Made by a program: the position numbers and the translations under genes. From JAOSJT01 sp035362335 (GTDB lineage Bacteria; Bacteroidota; Ignavibacteria; SZUA-365): a DNA stretch of 64,000 bases. Location of the stretch: NCBI GenBank assembly GCA_035362335.1, contig DAOSDL010000001.1, forward strand, positions 124,001-188,000. The letters run 5' to 3'. The notes under the pieces were generated by a model, which saw nothing but the letters and a program-made list of their open reading frames with translations, searched no databases and was not told where the DNA came from. Positions 17,005-25,766 of this stretch are shown here, piece after piece (position 1 is the stretch's first letter; each line of letters begins with the position of its first letter).

Positions 17005-19626
17005 ATGCGCCGTTTTTCCGTCGCCTTGTTCTCGATGCTACTGCAGTCCATTACCGCATTGGCGCAGCCGGTTGTCGTTACCGTTACCGATAGCGTACTG
17101 CTCGAACACACGCAGCGCTTCGGCATCAATGTGGGGTCGCGCTCGTGGTGGGGCGCCGATCAGTTCCGCTCGAATCTCATCGACAATCCCGGCTTCGAGG
17201 CGGGCGAATTCGCTTCGCTGGTGCTGGTGGATCAGGGCGCAAGTGGACGTAGCGTGCCCATGGCCTTCTGGGATCCGGCATGGAACAACGAACAGTATGG
17301 CATCGGTTGGCCGGTGGATTTCTGGAATGGCGCGCGCTACGAATTCCTGTGGGGCAATGCGCGCGGTCGCAGCGGCACGGTGCGGACCTTCCGTCATGAA
17401 GGTGGGCGCAACGTGTTCGACATGGACGATGATGGCGCCGTGCCCGAACGCCTGAGTGTGCTGCGCCTGCATCGCACGGTTGCGGGACTGCAGGGCAACG
17501 CCGCCATCGTGGATGCCACGGCGGTGCGTCCGGGGAGTCCGGGCAAGCAATCACTGCGCCTGACCTACGATGGAGCTTCCTATCGCTTCTACATGGACAG
17601 TCTCTGGCGCGATGGCGACCGCTCCGCCGGCAAGTTGCTCATCATTCGTGGCGAATATCTGCTGCGCTTGTGGGTGAAAGCGCGGCGCGCGGGCGATGTG
17701 CTGCGTGTGCGCTTTTTCCGTGAAGGCGAGGGACAGTTTTTCAACGAGGCGATAGCCGCGGGAGAAAACTGGCAGCTCGTCGAGCGTCGCTTTGAAGTGC
17801 CTCCCGGTGCCGATCCTCAGCGCGAATACAGCGAACAGGAGTACCATCCCATTCTGGCCTTCGCCATGGATGTGGAAACGCCGGGCGGCGAGGTGCTGGT
17901 GGACGATATCGAATTGCGTGCTGTGGAAAACGAACATCCCTCGGGCTTCACCAACAATTACATCGACCGTCTGCGCGAACTGCGCCCCGGTGTGTTGCGC
18001 TACTGGGGTGGCCAGCTCGGCGCAGGCCTCGCCACGCAGCTCGCAGCGCCATTCGAACGCGGCACGAACGGCTATGCGCCCCGCGACCGACGCCCGGGCG
18101 AGTTTTGCTATTCGCTGCATGAATTTCTCCTGCTCTGCGAAGAGGTGGGCGCCGATCCCTGGTATGTGATTCCGCCAACGTTTTCGCCGGAGGAACTTCG
18201 CGGACTGGTGGAATACCTTGCCGCTCCCGCCATACCCGCGCATCCCTGGGCGATGAGGCGCGCGGATCTCGGGAGGGAGCGGCCGTGGACGGAGGCATTC
18301 GGACGCATGCATCTGGAATACGGCAACGAGATGTGGGGCTCCGGAGCGGGCGACGATCCCTTCATGGGTTCGTCGGTCAATGGTGGCGAACGCCTCGCGT
18401 CCATTGCGCATGATCGCTTTTCCATCATGCGCGCGGCTGCGGGCTTCGATGCATCGCGCATGATGCTCGTCATTGGTGGCCAGGCGGGTTACGCCGGCCG
18501 CCAACGCGAAATCGAGCAGCATGGCAGCGCGCACGATGCGGTGGCGCTGGCGCCGTACTTCGGCGTGCTGGACACCTGGTCCAACGAAAGCGAGATCTTC
18601 CGACCGCTGCTGGCCTCGCCTTTTTATCAGGCAAGCGGTGGCGCAATGCGCGAAAGCCGCGGCTATGTGCAGCGTCCGGAGCTTTCCATTTATGAAATCA
18701 ATTTCCACACCACGCATGGCTCGAGTCCCATCGACATCCGCAACGATTTCCTCACCGGCGCGGCGGGCGCCCTGGCCCTGCCGCTGCACATGCTGGTGTA
18801 TCTGCGCGATCTCGCCGTGCGGACGCAATGCGCCTTCTCCTCGCTCGGATACAGCTTCCGTTTGCCTTCGGGCGAAATGGCGCGGCTTTGGGGCATGCTG
18901 CGCGACCTCGAAGCCACCGGCCGTAAGCGTCCCACCTGGCTGGGTGTGGAATTGGCGAATGCCGGCGTGGGTGGCGATATGCTCCACAGCAGCCATTCCG
19001 CAACACAGCCGCGCTGGCAGCAAACGGCGATCAACGGTATCGGCGCGAGCACCGAGGTGCATGAAGTACAGTCCTTTGCCTTTCGCCGTGGCGACACGCT
19101 GTCCGTGCTGCTGTTCAATCTTTCACTGGGAAATGCCCACAGCGTGCGACTCAATCCGCCGCGCACGCCTTCCTCGCTGGCGGCGCACTACGCCATCATC
19201 CCTTCGAGCATACACGACGACAACGAGGATGCCGTGAACGTACGCATCGATACCCTGGCGGCCGTGGCTCACGGCGTGGAAGTCACGCTGCCGCCGCATT
19301 CGCTGCACGTCTTGCGGTGGACGGATCGTGCGAGTACAGGAACGGAACCCCTGCCCACGCCGCACGCCCTGTCCTTGCGAGCAGAGGTGGCGGGTCACGA
19401 TGGGTACCTGTTGCATTACGAGGCCCATGCTCCGGCGCGTCTGGAAGTGTTCGATGTGCTTGGCTCGCTTCGCGAAGTGTTGTTCGACGGTCACGCGCCT
19501 CGCGCGGCCACTGCGCTGCATTGGCGACCGCAACTACCCTCGGGCGTGTATGTGCTGCGCCTGAGTACGTCGCAGGAGCAGCGGACGCTCGTGCTACCAG
19601 TGTTGCGGGGCGCGGCTGCTCGCTAG
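17005..19626 (+). CDS. Secreted clan GH-A-like glycoside hydrolase with T9SS tail
   Basis: An 873-residue protein starting MRRFSVALFSMLLQSITALAQ, a signal peptide. Residues about 140-320 look like a carbohydrate-binding beta-sandwich (KQSLRLTYDGASYRFYMD; GENWQLVERRFEVPPGADPQ). A TIM-barrel region follows (ELRPGVLRYWGGQLGAG; WYVIPPTFSPEE). The strand LEYGNEMWG places Glu442 as acid/base and LSIYEINFHTT places Glu564 as nucleophile, an arrangement like GH51 arabinofuranosidases and related GH-A enzymes. A beta domain and a C-terminal T9SS sorting domain (RLEVFDVLGSLREVL to GVYVLRLSTSQEQRTLVLPV) end the protein. It should act at the cell surface on plant or microbial polysaccharide. The exact family and substrate are uncertain. 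Confidence 0.75.
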   Translation: MRRFSVALFSMLLQSITALAQPVVVTVTDSVLLEHTQRFGINVGSRSWWGADQFRSNLIDNPGFEAGEFASLVLVDQGASGRSVPMAFWDPAWNNEQYGIGWPVDFWNGARYEFLWGNARGRSGTVRTFRHEGGRNVFDMDDDGAVPERLSVLRLHRTVAGLQGNAAIVDATAVRPGSPGKQSLRLTYDGASYRFYMDSLWRDGDRSAGKLLIIRGEYLLRLWVKARRAGDVLRVRFFREGEGQFFNEAIAAGENWQLVERRFEVPPGADPQREYSEQEYHPILAFAMDVETPGGEVLVDDIELRAVENEHPSGFTNNYIDRLRELRPGVLRYWGGQLGAGLATQLAAPFERGTNGYAPRDRRPGEFCYSLHEFLLLCEEVGADPWYVIPPTFSPEELRGLVEYLAAPAIPAHPWAMRRADLGRERPWTEAFGRMHLEYGNEMWGSGAGDDPFMGSSVNGGERLASIAHDRFSIMRAAAGFDASRMMLVIGGQAGYAGRQREIEQHGSAHDAVALAPYFGVLDTWSNESEIFRPLLASPFYQASGGAMRESRGYVQRPELSIYEINFHTTHGSSPIDIRNDFLTGAAGALALPLHMLVYLRDLAVRTQCAFSSLGYSFRLPSGEMARLWGMLRDLEATGRKRPTWLGVELANAGVGGDMLHSSHSATQPRWQQTAINGIGASTEVHEVQSFAFRRGDTLSVLLFNLSLGNAHSVRLNPPRTPSSLAAHYAIIPSSIHDDNEDAVNVRIDTLAAVAHGVEVTLPPHSLHVLRWTDRASTGTEPLPTPHALSLRAEVAGHDGYLLHYEAHAPARLEVFDVLGSLREVLFDGHAPRAATALHWRPQLPSGVYVLRLSTSQEQRTLVLPVLRGAAAR

Positions 19627-19701
19627 CCCTCGGCGAAGGACGCCCCGGGAAGCACCGTATGCGTCACGTATTCCGCACGGGTATGCGAGGCGCGGATGGT
19701 G

Positions 19702-21144
19702 TCACTCAGTCGTTCGCGTGGGGTCTTCGTCTTCCTGTTCACGCGTTTCGTTGTGGCCGCTCAACGCGCTCGCATGCTCTTCGAGCAGACGATGCAGGCG
19801 CGGTACCCAGTCGGCCTGCTCGGGCTTCATCAGGACGCTGCGCAGTACCGTGGTCCATTCGCGATCTGCCAGCAGCTGCGGGTAGCGCTGCTGCAACAGC
19901 GATGAGCGCACGCGGAATTTGCTGAGGTACACGGGATTGTCCGTGTCGCTCATGGTCGTGGCGAAGATGCGATCGGATGCCGCGCTGATGCTGGAGGCGG
20001 ACAGCTCCTCAGTGGCGGGGAAGTACACCACGATGTCCAGCTCCGGCTCCATGACGAGGAAGAAGCGCTCGGAAACGCGCAACACGTCGGCAAAGTCCAG
20101 CGCTGCGCGGCGGCAGCGGCGCAGCACGGCGCCCAGACCAGCGTGGGCCTCCAGTGGAAGCAGCCGCAAGGTGGTCCACAGTGCCGCGGCCGAGGCTCCG
20201 GCGCGCGAGCATTCCAGACTGATTTCTCCGAGATGCAGTTCGTCGGAGGTGAAATACGTGTAGGGTGAATCATGCACATAGAAGCGGCCCACCGCGGGAT
20301 CGCGGAACAGCACGCAGCCACAACCGTAGGGCTGCAAGCCGTGCTTGTGCGGATCCACCACGATGCTGTCGCATTCGCTCAGAGCGGCGTAGGCCTCCGC
20401 CGCCACTCCGTCCGCTGCGCCGTCGGCGATAAGGCGGAAGAAGCCGCCGTAGGCCGCGTCGGCGTGAACGCGGAATCCGAGTCTCCTGCCCGATTCCAGC
20501 AGCGCCGGCAGTGGATCCAGAGCGCCGAGTCCCGTCGTGCCGAGGGTGGCCACGACAGTGCCGATGTTTTCCGAAAGACAGAGTCGTTGCAGCGCGTCCA
20601 GATCCATGCGGCCGCGGTTGTCGCTGGGCACCTCGATGCCGCGCATGCCCAGTACCTCGCACATGCGCCGATGCGTGTAGTGGCTTTGGTCCGAAAAGGC
20701 CACGGCGCGGTCGGGATGGAGCTGCCGGGCTATCCACAGCGCCTCGAGATTCGCGATGGTGCCGCTGCTGGTCAAATGGCCGAGATGCGCGTCGTAACCG
20801 AACATGCGCGCGAGATCGGCCACAACCTCCTTCTCGATAGCACCGGTGGCCGGTCCACCGTCCAGCGCGTGATTGTTGGGATTGATGAGCATGGCCGCGA
20901 AATAGCCGAGCATGGCAGCGGGGTGGGGCGGCTTGAGCATTTGGCCGGCGTACAGCGGGTGAAAAAAGGGATAGTTGTCGCCGAGCCGCTCCAGCAACTC
21001 GTCCAACACGGTCAGGATGTCCTCTTCGCTGTGCGTCAATGTCGCGTCGGAGCCAAAGTCCGGCCACGTGGCGCGCCATGACTGATGGCGTTCGAGAATG
21101 TGATGAAGCGCCTCGCCCATCCCGGGATACAGGCCTCGGTCCAT
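19702..21144 (-). CDS. PLP-dependent amino acid decarboxylase (group II)
   Basis: A 480-residue fold type I enzyme of the aromatic amino acid/glutamate/diaminobutyrate decarboxylase family. Visible landmarks: LTSSGTIANLEALWIAR (PLP phosphate loop), SDQSHYTH with the ring-stacking His155, VHADAAYGGFF with Asp229, and IVVDPHKHG with Lys267 forming the Schiff base. Length and order are normal for the family. Substrate specificity cannot be read; candidates are tyrosine, tryptophan, aspartate or glutamate. It is divergent from galT. It would make an amine or beta-alanine/GABA-like product in the cytoplasm. Confidence 0.88.
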   Translation of the reverse strand: MDRGLYPGMGEALHHILERHQSWRATWPDFGSDATLTHSEEDILTVLDELLERLGDNYPFFHPLYAGQMLKPPHPAAMLGYFAAMLINPNNHALDGGPATGAIEKEVVADLARMFGYDAHLGHLTSSGTIANLEALWIARQLHPDRAVAFSDQSHYTHRRMCEVLGMRGIEVPSDNRGRMDLDALQRLCLSENIGTVVATLGTTGLGALDPLPALLESGRRLGFRVHADAAYGGFFRLIADGAADGVAAEAYAALSECDSIVVDPHKHGLQPYGCGCVLFRDPAVGRFYVHDSPYTYFTSDELHLGEISLECSRAGASAAALWTTLRLLPLEAHAGLGAVLRRCRRAALDFADVLRVSERFFLVMEPELDIVVYFPATEELSASSISAASDRIFATTMSDTDNPVYLSKFRVRSSLLQQRYPQLLADREWTTVLRSVLMKPEQADWVPRLHRLLEEHASALSGHNETREQEDEDPTRTTE

Positions 21145-21193
21145 GCTGTGCTCGCTGTTGTGTGGGTAATGCCGGCGCTGCCGCGCCCCGGCG

Positions 21194-21222
21194 TTGCCAT
21201 TGAAAATAGGAAAAATTACATT
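21194..21222 (+). promoter_or_regulatory. galT promoter
   Basis: TTGCCA, exactly 17 bp, TACATT. The leader to the ATG at 21257 is about 28 nt. Confidence 0.55.
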
Positions 21223-21256
21223 CGGGTGTTTTCTCCCTCAACAGCGGTGAGCCGCC

Positions 21257-22249
21257 ATGTCCGAATTTCGTCAGAATTTCGCCACACGCGAGTGGGTGAT
21301 CATCGCACCGGAACGCTCCCTGCGCCCTGCCGACATCGCACCGCAGCGCACAAGCGGCGATGCTCTGCCTGTGTGGAGCGAGCGCTGCCCGTTCTGCCCC
21401 GGCAACGAGGCCATCACCGCGCGGGAACTCCATCGCGTTGGCGACGATGCGGTGTGGTCCATGCGCGTGGTGCTGAACAAATACGCGGCGCTTTCCATGG
21501 ACGAGGAGGTGGACAGGCGGCGCGTGGGGCGCTTTCTCGCGGCGGGCAGCCACGGCCACGCCGAAGTGCTCATCGAGTCGCCGCGGCACAATCTCGTGCT
21601 CGCCGATATGGATGTGCGCGCTGTCGAGGAGCTGCTGCTGCTGTACCGACGACGTCTCGCCGAGGTGAGCACCTGGCCGGATGTGGCCATCGTCATGATT
21701 TTTCGCAACAGCGGACCCAACGCAGGCACGTCGCTGGCGCATCCGCACTCGCAGCTCATTGCATCGCCCATCATCCCGCCGCATATTCGCGATCCGCTGG
21801 ACAAGGCCATGCTGCATTACGATACCTGGGGAAGCTGCGTGTACTGCGATCTGCTCGGTGAAGAATTGCGGCAGCGTGACCGCATTCTGTGGGAGCATCG
21901 TCACGCCGTGGCGCTGTGTCCCTTCGCTTCGCGCACACCGTACGAACTTCGCATTTACCCGCGCAAGCACAACGCGAGTTTTATCTGGACGGGCGATGAG
22001 GAAATTCGCGGCGTGGCGGAGCTTTTACTCAAAAGCGTGCGCGCACTGCGCGACGCGCTCGGCGATCCCAGCTACAATGTGCTGCTGCGCTCATCGCCGG
22101 TGGGCGACGAGGACGTGCGCTATCTGCATTGGTATTTCGTACTCGTACCGCGCCTTTCCACGCCGGCGGGCTTCGAAATGGGAAGCGGTATTTACATCAA
22201 TCCCATTCCACCCGAGCAGGCGGCGGCGGAGCTGCGCATCCACGGCTGA
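21257..22249 (+). CDS. galT: Galactose-1-phosphate uridylyltransferase
   Basis: A 330-residue Leloir-pathway enzyme that swaps UMP between UDP-glucose and galactose-1-phosphate. It starts RQNFATREWVIIAPERSLRP, typical of the family, with a zinc-type CPFCPGNE motif and the second metal or structural YCDLLGEE segment. The catalytic HIT-like motif is NAGTSLAHPHSQL, whose second His is nucleophilic. Near the end RYLHWYFVLVPRLS is well conserved. Length is normal. It is monocistronic, with its own promoter; no other gal gene is in the window. Confidence 0.93.
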   Translation: MSEFRQNFATREWVIIAPERSLRPADIAPQRTSGDALPVWSERCPFCPGNEAITARELHRVGDDAVWSMRVVLNKYAALSMDEEVDRRRVGRFLAAGSHGHAEVLIESPRHNLVLADMDVRAVEELLLLYRRRLAEVSTWPDVAIVMIFRNSGPNAGTSLAHPHSQLIASPIIPPHIRDPLDKAMLHYDTWGSCVYCDLLGEELRQRDRILWEHRHAVALCPFASRTPYELRIYPRKHNASFIWTGDEEIRGVAELLLKSVRALRDALGDPSYNVLLRSSPVGDEDVRYLHWYFVLVPRLSTPAGFEMGSGIYINPIPPEQAAAELRIHG

Positions 22250-22289
22250 AGCGGGTCGCTCGCTCGTGCCAGGATGACCGCGCAAAGAT

Positions 22290-23051
22290 TCAGGGCAGCC
22301 AGCTCTGCATGTCGCGGTACAAGTCCTCGTCGGTCAGGTTGTAGTGGAGCGGCGTCACCGAAATCATATTTGCGCGCAGCGCCACATCATCCACTGTGGG
22401 ATCGTCGTCCCACACGTAGGTGCCCACCAGCCAGTAGTAATTGCGGCCCACGGGATCCTGTCGCGTTTCGAAGCCGTCGTCCCACCACGAACGTCCCTGC
22501 CGCGTGATGCGGGCTCCGACGATCTGATCCGGAGGAATGTCCGGCACGTTCACGTTCAGCAGCGTGCCTTTTGGCAACCCTTTTTCCAACACCATGGCTG
22601 CGATACGCTGTGCGAATTCAGCGGCGCCGCGCAGATCGGAGGTCAGCGCATGTGAGGCGTGCGACACGGCGATGGCGGGAATGCCGAGCACCGCGCCCTC
22701 GGTGGCGGCCGACACGGTGCCCGAGTAAATCACATTGATCGACGTGTTCATGCCGTGATTGATGCCCGACACAACGAGATCGGGCTTGCGGTCCAGCAGC
22801 GTGGTCACGCCCAGCTTCACGCTGTCGGCGGGTGTGCCTTCCACCGCCCAACCGCGGAAATCCTCGCCGCGATCGATGGGACGCGCACGCAAGGGCTGCT
22901 GTACGGTGATGGCATGGCCCACGGCGCTTTGTTGCGTGGCGGGTGCCACCACAACGATTTCGCCCAATGGGCTCAACGCGTTGACCAAGGCGAGTATACC
23001 GGGAGAATCGTAACCGTCGTCGTTGGAAACAAGAATGAGGGGTCGTTTCAT
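22290..23051 (-). CDS. surE: 5'/3'-nucleotidase SurE
   Basis: A 253-residue protein. The start MKRPLILVSNDDG is chosen at 23051 because the family normally begins here. SurE is a metal-dependent survival phosphatase acting on nucleoside monophosphates and short polyphosphate. Metal-binding Asp8/Asp9 lie in SNDDGYDSPG, with Ser from QQSAVGHAIT and Asn from VVSGINHGMNTS. The TPADSVKLGV stretch is also conserved. Length is normal. It is in a minus-strand pair with the barrel protein gene upstream (105 bp apart). Confidence 0.95.
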   Translation of the reverse strand: MKRPLILVSNDDGYDSPGILALVNALSPLGEIVVVAPATQQSAVGHAITVQQPLRARPIDRGEDFRGWAVEGTPADSVKLGVTTLLDRKPDLVVSGINHGMNTSINVIYSGTVSAATEGAVLGIPAIAVSHASHALTSDLRGAAEFAQRIAAMVLEKGLPKGTLLNVNVPDIPPDQIVGARITRQGRSWWDDGFETRQDPVGRNYYWLVGTYVWDDDPTVDDVALRANMISVTPLHYNLTDEDLYRDMQSWLP

Positions 23052-23155
23052 TGTCCGTGCGAATTGATGCGACATCGGGAAGTGCATAGTGCTTCCACTT
23101 TCCCAATGTACGAGAAATCCGCTTCAGGAACGGTGAGCGTATTATGCGTAGCGTG

Positions 23156-24019
23156 TTACAAATCGGGCGAATATGCCAGGCCGATACCCACGGTGAAACT
23201 GCGCGTCAGTCCATCCACATTCACCTCACGCGCGAGCAACGGGGCAGCCGCCTGCACGCCGAGCGATACATCCGCGCTCACGGTGTACGTGGCGGTGAGC
23301 AAAACATTCAACTGAAACTGATCGCTGCCGGGCACATCCGTGAACTGTTCGCTCTCACCGGAAGGTAGCACGAGGACGCTGGACTCACCGAGGCGCTTCA
23401 CCGCCAGAAGCTCACCCGATACGCCGACCGCATCGATATCGGCGGAATACCCGGCGCGCATTACGACATCGCTGCCGCGCTTGAGCCGCGTGATGGCATT
23501 GTCGCTGCGTCCAAAGGGATGCTGATAGCCTATCGACATATTCCACTCGTCCATGCTGGCCGAGATGCCAAGCAATACATCGTTGCTGCCGAGTCCGGGT
23601 TGATAAGCCTGGGGCAGGTCGTTCGCATTGCTCACGCCGGTGGCGAACTTCCCTCCGACCTGGGCGCGGAATTCCAAAGTGGGCGTGCTCCATACAGTCC
23701 TCTCCGCAATCACCAACACGTCGCCCAGACCCTGGGCGTCGCCGAGCGGCCCCGAACTGCGGGTCCACGGCAGGCGCAGCATGAACATGCCGTGCTCATC
23801 CACGCGCCAGGTCACATCGGCGATGATGCTGTTGTATCGCAGGTCGTCGGTTTTACCCGAACTCCCGTGTGTAGAGGAAATGCCAATGCACAGTGGTCTG
23901 TGCTCGTTCGCTTCGGCTTCGTGTCCACCGATGGCGCAGGCGCCCGCGTCGGAGCATTGGGTATACGCTTTGTAGCTGAAAAGAACGCCGAGCAGAACGG
24001 CGAGGAATAGATGTCGCAT
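23156..24019 (-). CDS. Predicted outer-membrane beta-barrel protein
   Basis: A 287-residue protein with a signal peptide (MRHLFLAVLLGVLFSYKAYT then QCSDA). After a Cys/His-containing N-terminal stretch the mature part has alternating strands separated by polar turns: IADVTWRVDEHGMFMLRLPW, TLEFRAQVGGKFATGVS, DVLLGISASMDEWNMSIGYQ, VVMRAGYSADI and FTVGIGLAYSPDL at the end. This resembles transporter or porin-like barrels of about 12 strands (OMPP1/MetA-pathway phenol-like). The substrate is unknown. Confidence 0.7.
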   Translation of the reverse strand: MRHLFLAVLLGVLFSYKAYTQCSDAGACAIGGHEAEANEHRPLCIGISSTHGSSGKTDDLRYNSIIADVTWRVDEHGMFMLRLPWTRSSGPLGDAQGLGDVLVIAERTVWSTPTLEFRAQVGGKFATGVSNANDLPQAYQPGLGSNDVLLGISASMDEWNMSIGYQHPFGRSDNAITRLKRGSDVVMRAGYSADIDAVGVSGELLAVKRLGESSVLVLPSGESEQFTDVPGSDQFQLNVLLTATYTVSADVSLGVQAAAPLLAREVNVDGLTRSFTVGIGLAYSPDL

Positions 24020-24174
24020 GCTGTCCTCGAGTGTGTTTCCGGACAACATCGCGCATGCGCGAAATCGTTCATTTCACCATTCATGCTCGTGTATTCACGC
24101 GCAACGATTTCTCCACCACGCCGAGGGCGCTTCGCCGCCGCCGTTCTCGCTGAGCTTCACCGGGGGCGCTGCGC

Positions 24175-24495
24175 CTACTCGTCCTCGACCAGCACCGCTG
24201 TGCCGTACACCAGTATCTCGGCCGCGCTTTGCATGATGAAGCTGGTGGAGAAGCGCACATCGATGATCGCGTTGGCGCCGAGGCGCTCCGCATCGGCGGT
24301 CATGCGGTCCAGACTTTGGTCGCGCGACTCGGCCATGAGTTTGGTGTACTCTTCGATTTCACCGCCCACGATGTTCTTGAACACAGCGATAATGTCCTTG
24401 CCGATATGCCGCGCGCGGATGGTGTTGCCACGAACTATCCCGAAACTGCGCGTGACACGCTTGCCGGCAATGAAAGAAGATGTGGTGATGATCAT
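24175..24495 (-). CDS. ybjQ: YbjQ family (UPF0145) protein
   Basis: A 106-residue protein of the heavy-metal-binding-like YbjQ family: IRARHIGKDIIAVFKNIVGG then EIEEYTKLMAESRDQSLDRM and LGANAIIDVRFSTSFIMQSA are the conserved blocks. The family forms a small pentameric beta-barrel; its biological role is unsettled. The start codon overlaps the anti-sigma stop by 4 bp, so it is translated together with the regulatory pair, which is an unusual context. Confidence 0.9.
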   Translation of the reverse strand: MIITTSSFIAGKRVTRSFGIVRGNTIRARHIGKDIIAVFKNIVGGEIEEYTKLMAESRDQSLDRMTADAERLGANAIIDVRFSTSFIMQSAAEILVYGTAVLVEDE

Positions 24496-24944
24496 CGGAT
24501 GACCTCGCGATATTTATCGCGGCGCGCGTTGAAGAAGCGCTCGCGGATGATGGAAATGAACAGCAGCAGTGCTCCCGCTGCCAGAACGATGACGGCGGTG
24601 CGCACAAACCACGGAAGCTGTACATCCGCCCACAAATGCTGCAGTGCTTCGACGCTCCCCCAGGCCGCGAGTACCACCGCGCCCAGCGATACGAACAGCC
24701 AGGCGATGCCGCGTTCGAGGCGGTTGTGTATGCGCGACCAATACCCGTCCCACACTTCCGGTGCGGGTTCGCTGATGCGGAGATTCATGGTTGCCTCTTT
24801 GACCTTTTGAAATTGCCTCCATTCCGCCGCGCATTCCGTGCGGGCGAGGAAGCGTTCGAATTCGGAATGATCGCTGCCGGATAATTCACCATCCAGCGCC
24901 TTCATCATGAGTTGAGCGAAGCGCTCGCGTTCCACGTCGTTCAT
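24492..24944 (-). CDS. Putative anti-sigma factor, membrane-anchored
   Basis: A 150-residue protein whose ATG overlaps the sigma-factor stop (ATGA). The N-terminal 50 residues (MNDVERERFAQLMMKALDGE followed by LSGSDHSEFERFLARTECAA) resemble a zinc-finger anti-sigma domain, but with only one Cys, so the canonical HxxxCxxC is lost. Two hydrophobic spans follow (GIAWLFVSLGAVVLAAWGSV and FVRTAVIVLAAGALLLFISI), ending with a basic cytoplasmic tail. It would hold the ECF sigma factor at the inner membrane. This role is inferred from gene order and topology. Confidence 0.75.
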   Translation of the reverse strand: MNDVERERFAQLMMKALDGELSGSDHSEFERFLARTECAAEWRQFQKVKEATMNLRISEPAPEVWDGYWSRIHNRLERGIAWLFVSLGAVVLAAWGSVEALQHLWADVQLPWFVRTAVIVLAAGALLLFISIIRERFFNARRDKYREVIR

Positions 24945-25492
24945 AGCACATCCTCCAGCAAATCCTTCAAGTGCTTGCGCGCATTGTACAAACGCGACAT
25001 TACCGTTCCCTGTGGAATACCGAGCATGGAGGCGAGTTCCGCGTAGCGATACCCTTCGAAGTCGCGCAGCACAATGATCTCCCGTTCCTCGGGCTTGAGC
25101 GCGAGCAGCGCCGACCGCACGCGCTCGGCAAGCAGCACGCGGTCGGTGGCCTCGGCGGGATCGTCGTCGCACGACGCCGCTTCGAAGGCGCCGCAATGCG
25201 AAAGCGCGGGGGCGTGCCGCTTTCTGTCGCGCAACAGATTCAGGCAGAGATTGCGCAGAATGCTGTAATACCAGGCGAAAAAGCTCTTCCCGCGATCGAA
25301 GCTGGCGATGGCATTGTAGGCCTTGATAAACGCCTGCTGCGATACATCGAGCGCATCGTCATGAGAGCCCAGCAAAGCGAATGCGGCGCGATACGCCGGT
25401 CGACGGCAGGCGTGCACTATCCTCGCGTAAGCTGCGGTCTCTCCACGCTGTACCCGCAGTATCAGCTCGTCGTCGATGTGAATGTCGTTCAT
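24941..25492 (-). CDS. ECF-family RNA polymerase sigma factor
   Basis: A 183-residue sigma-70 protein with only regions 2 and 4. Region 2 is seen in AYRAAFALLGSHDDALDVSQ and QAFIKAYNAIASFDRGKSFF AWYYSI; region 4 in LKPEEREIIVLRDFEGYRYA then ELASMLGIPQGTVMSRLYNA RKHLKDLL. The start at 25492 is preceded by GGAGGACTTCC. It heads a three-gene operon with overlapping ends (sigma, anti-sigma, YbjQ), so it probably responds to envelope stress sensed by the anti-sigma factor. The signal and regulon are unknown. Confidence 0.92.
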   Translation of the reverse strand: MNDIHIDDELILRVQRGETAAYARIVHACRRPAYRAAFALLGSHDDALDVSQQAFIKAYNAIASFDRGKSFFAWYYSILRNLCLNLLRDRKRHAPALSHCGAFEAASCDDDPAEATDRVLLAERVRSALLALKPEEREIIVLRDFEGYRYAELASMLGIPQGTVMSRLYNARKHLKDLLEDVL

Positions 25493-25689
25493 TGACGGAA
25501 GTCCTCCATGCAAGGTACTACACCGACGGGAAGGGAAATATTCACGCGCTGTCGGCCTGCCGCAGTCATCGCATGCTGCCGGCAATCGAGACGAAACCGG
25601 AGTATTCGTAACGGCGCCTCCGTCGGAGCACAGCATCCTGCGGCGGACTGCCACATTGAACCGGGTCACTGGCGGAACCGCTGACTCTG

Positions 25690-25704
25690 AGTGATGGTAT
25701 CACT
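25690..25704. promoter_or_regulatory. Small palindrome before the cyclophilin gene
   Basis: AGTGAT-GGT-ATCACT is a perfect 6-bp inverted repeat, directly followed by TATATT at 25704-25709, a possible -10. It could be an operator or chance. Confidence 0.25.
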
Positions 25705-25766
25705 ATATTGTCTTGATTTTCACCTTCCACGCAAACATTCGTTGTGTGATATATTCAAGGAGAACC

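Noticed and set aside
17551..19062. 503-codon minus-strand frame opposite the glycosidase gene
   Set aside because: Antisense shadow; no domain, signal peptide or SD.
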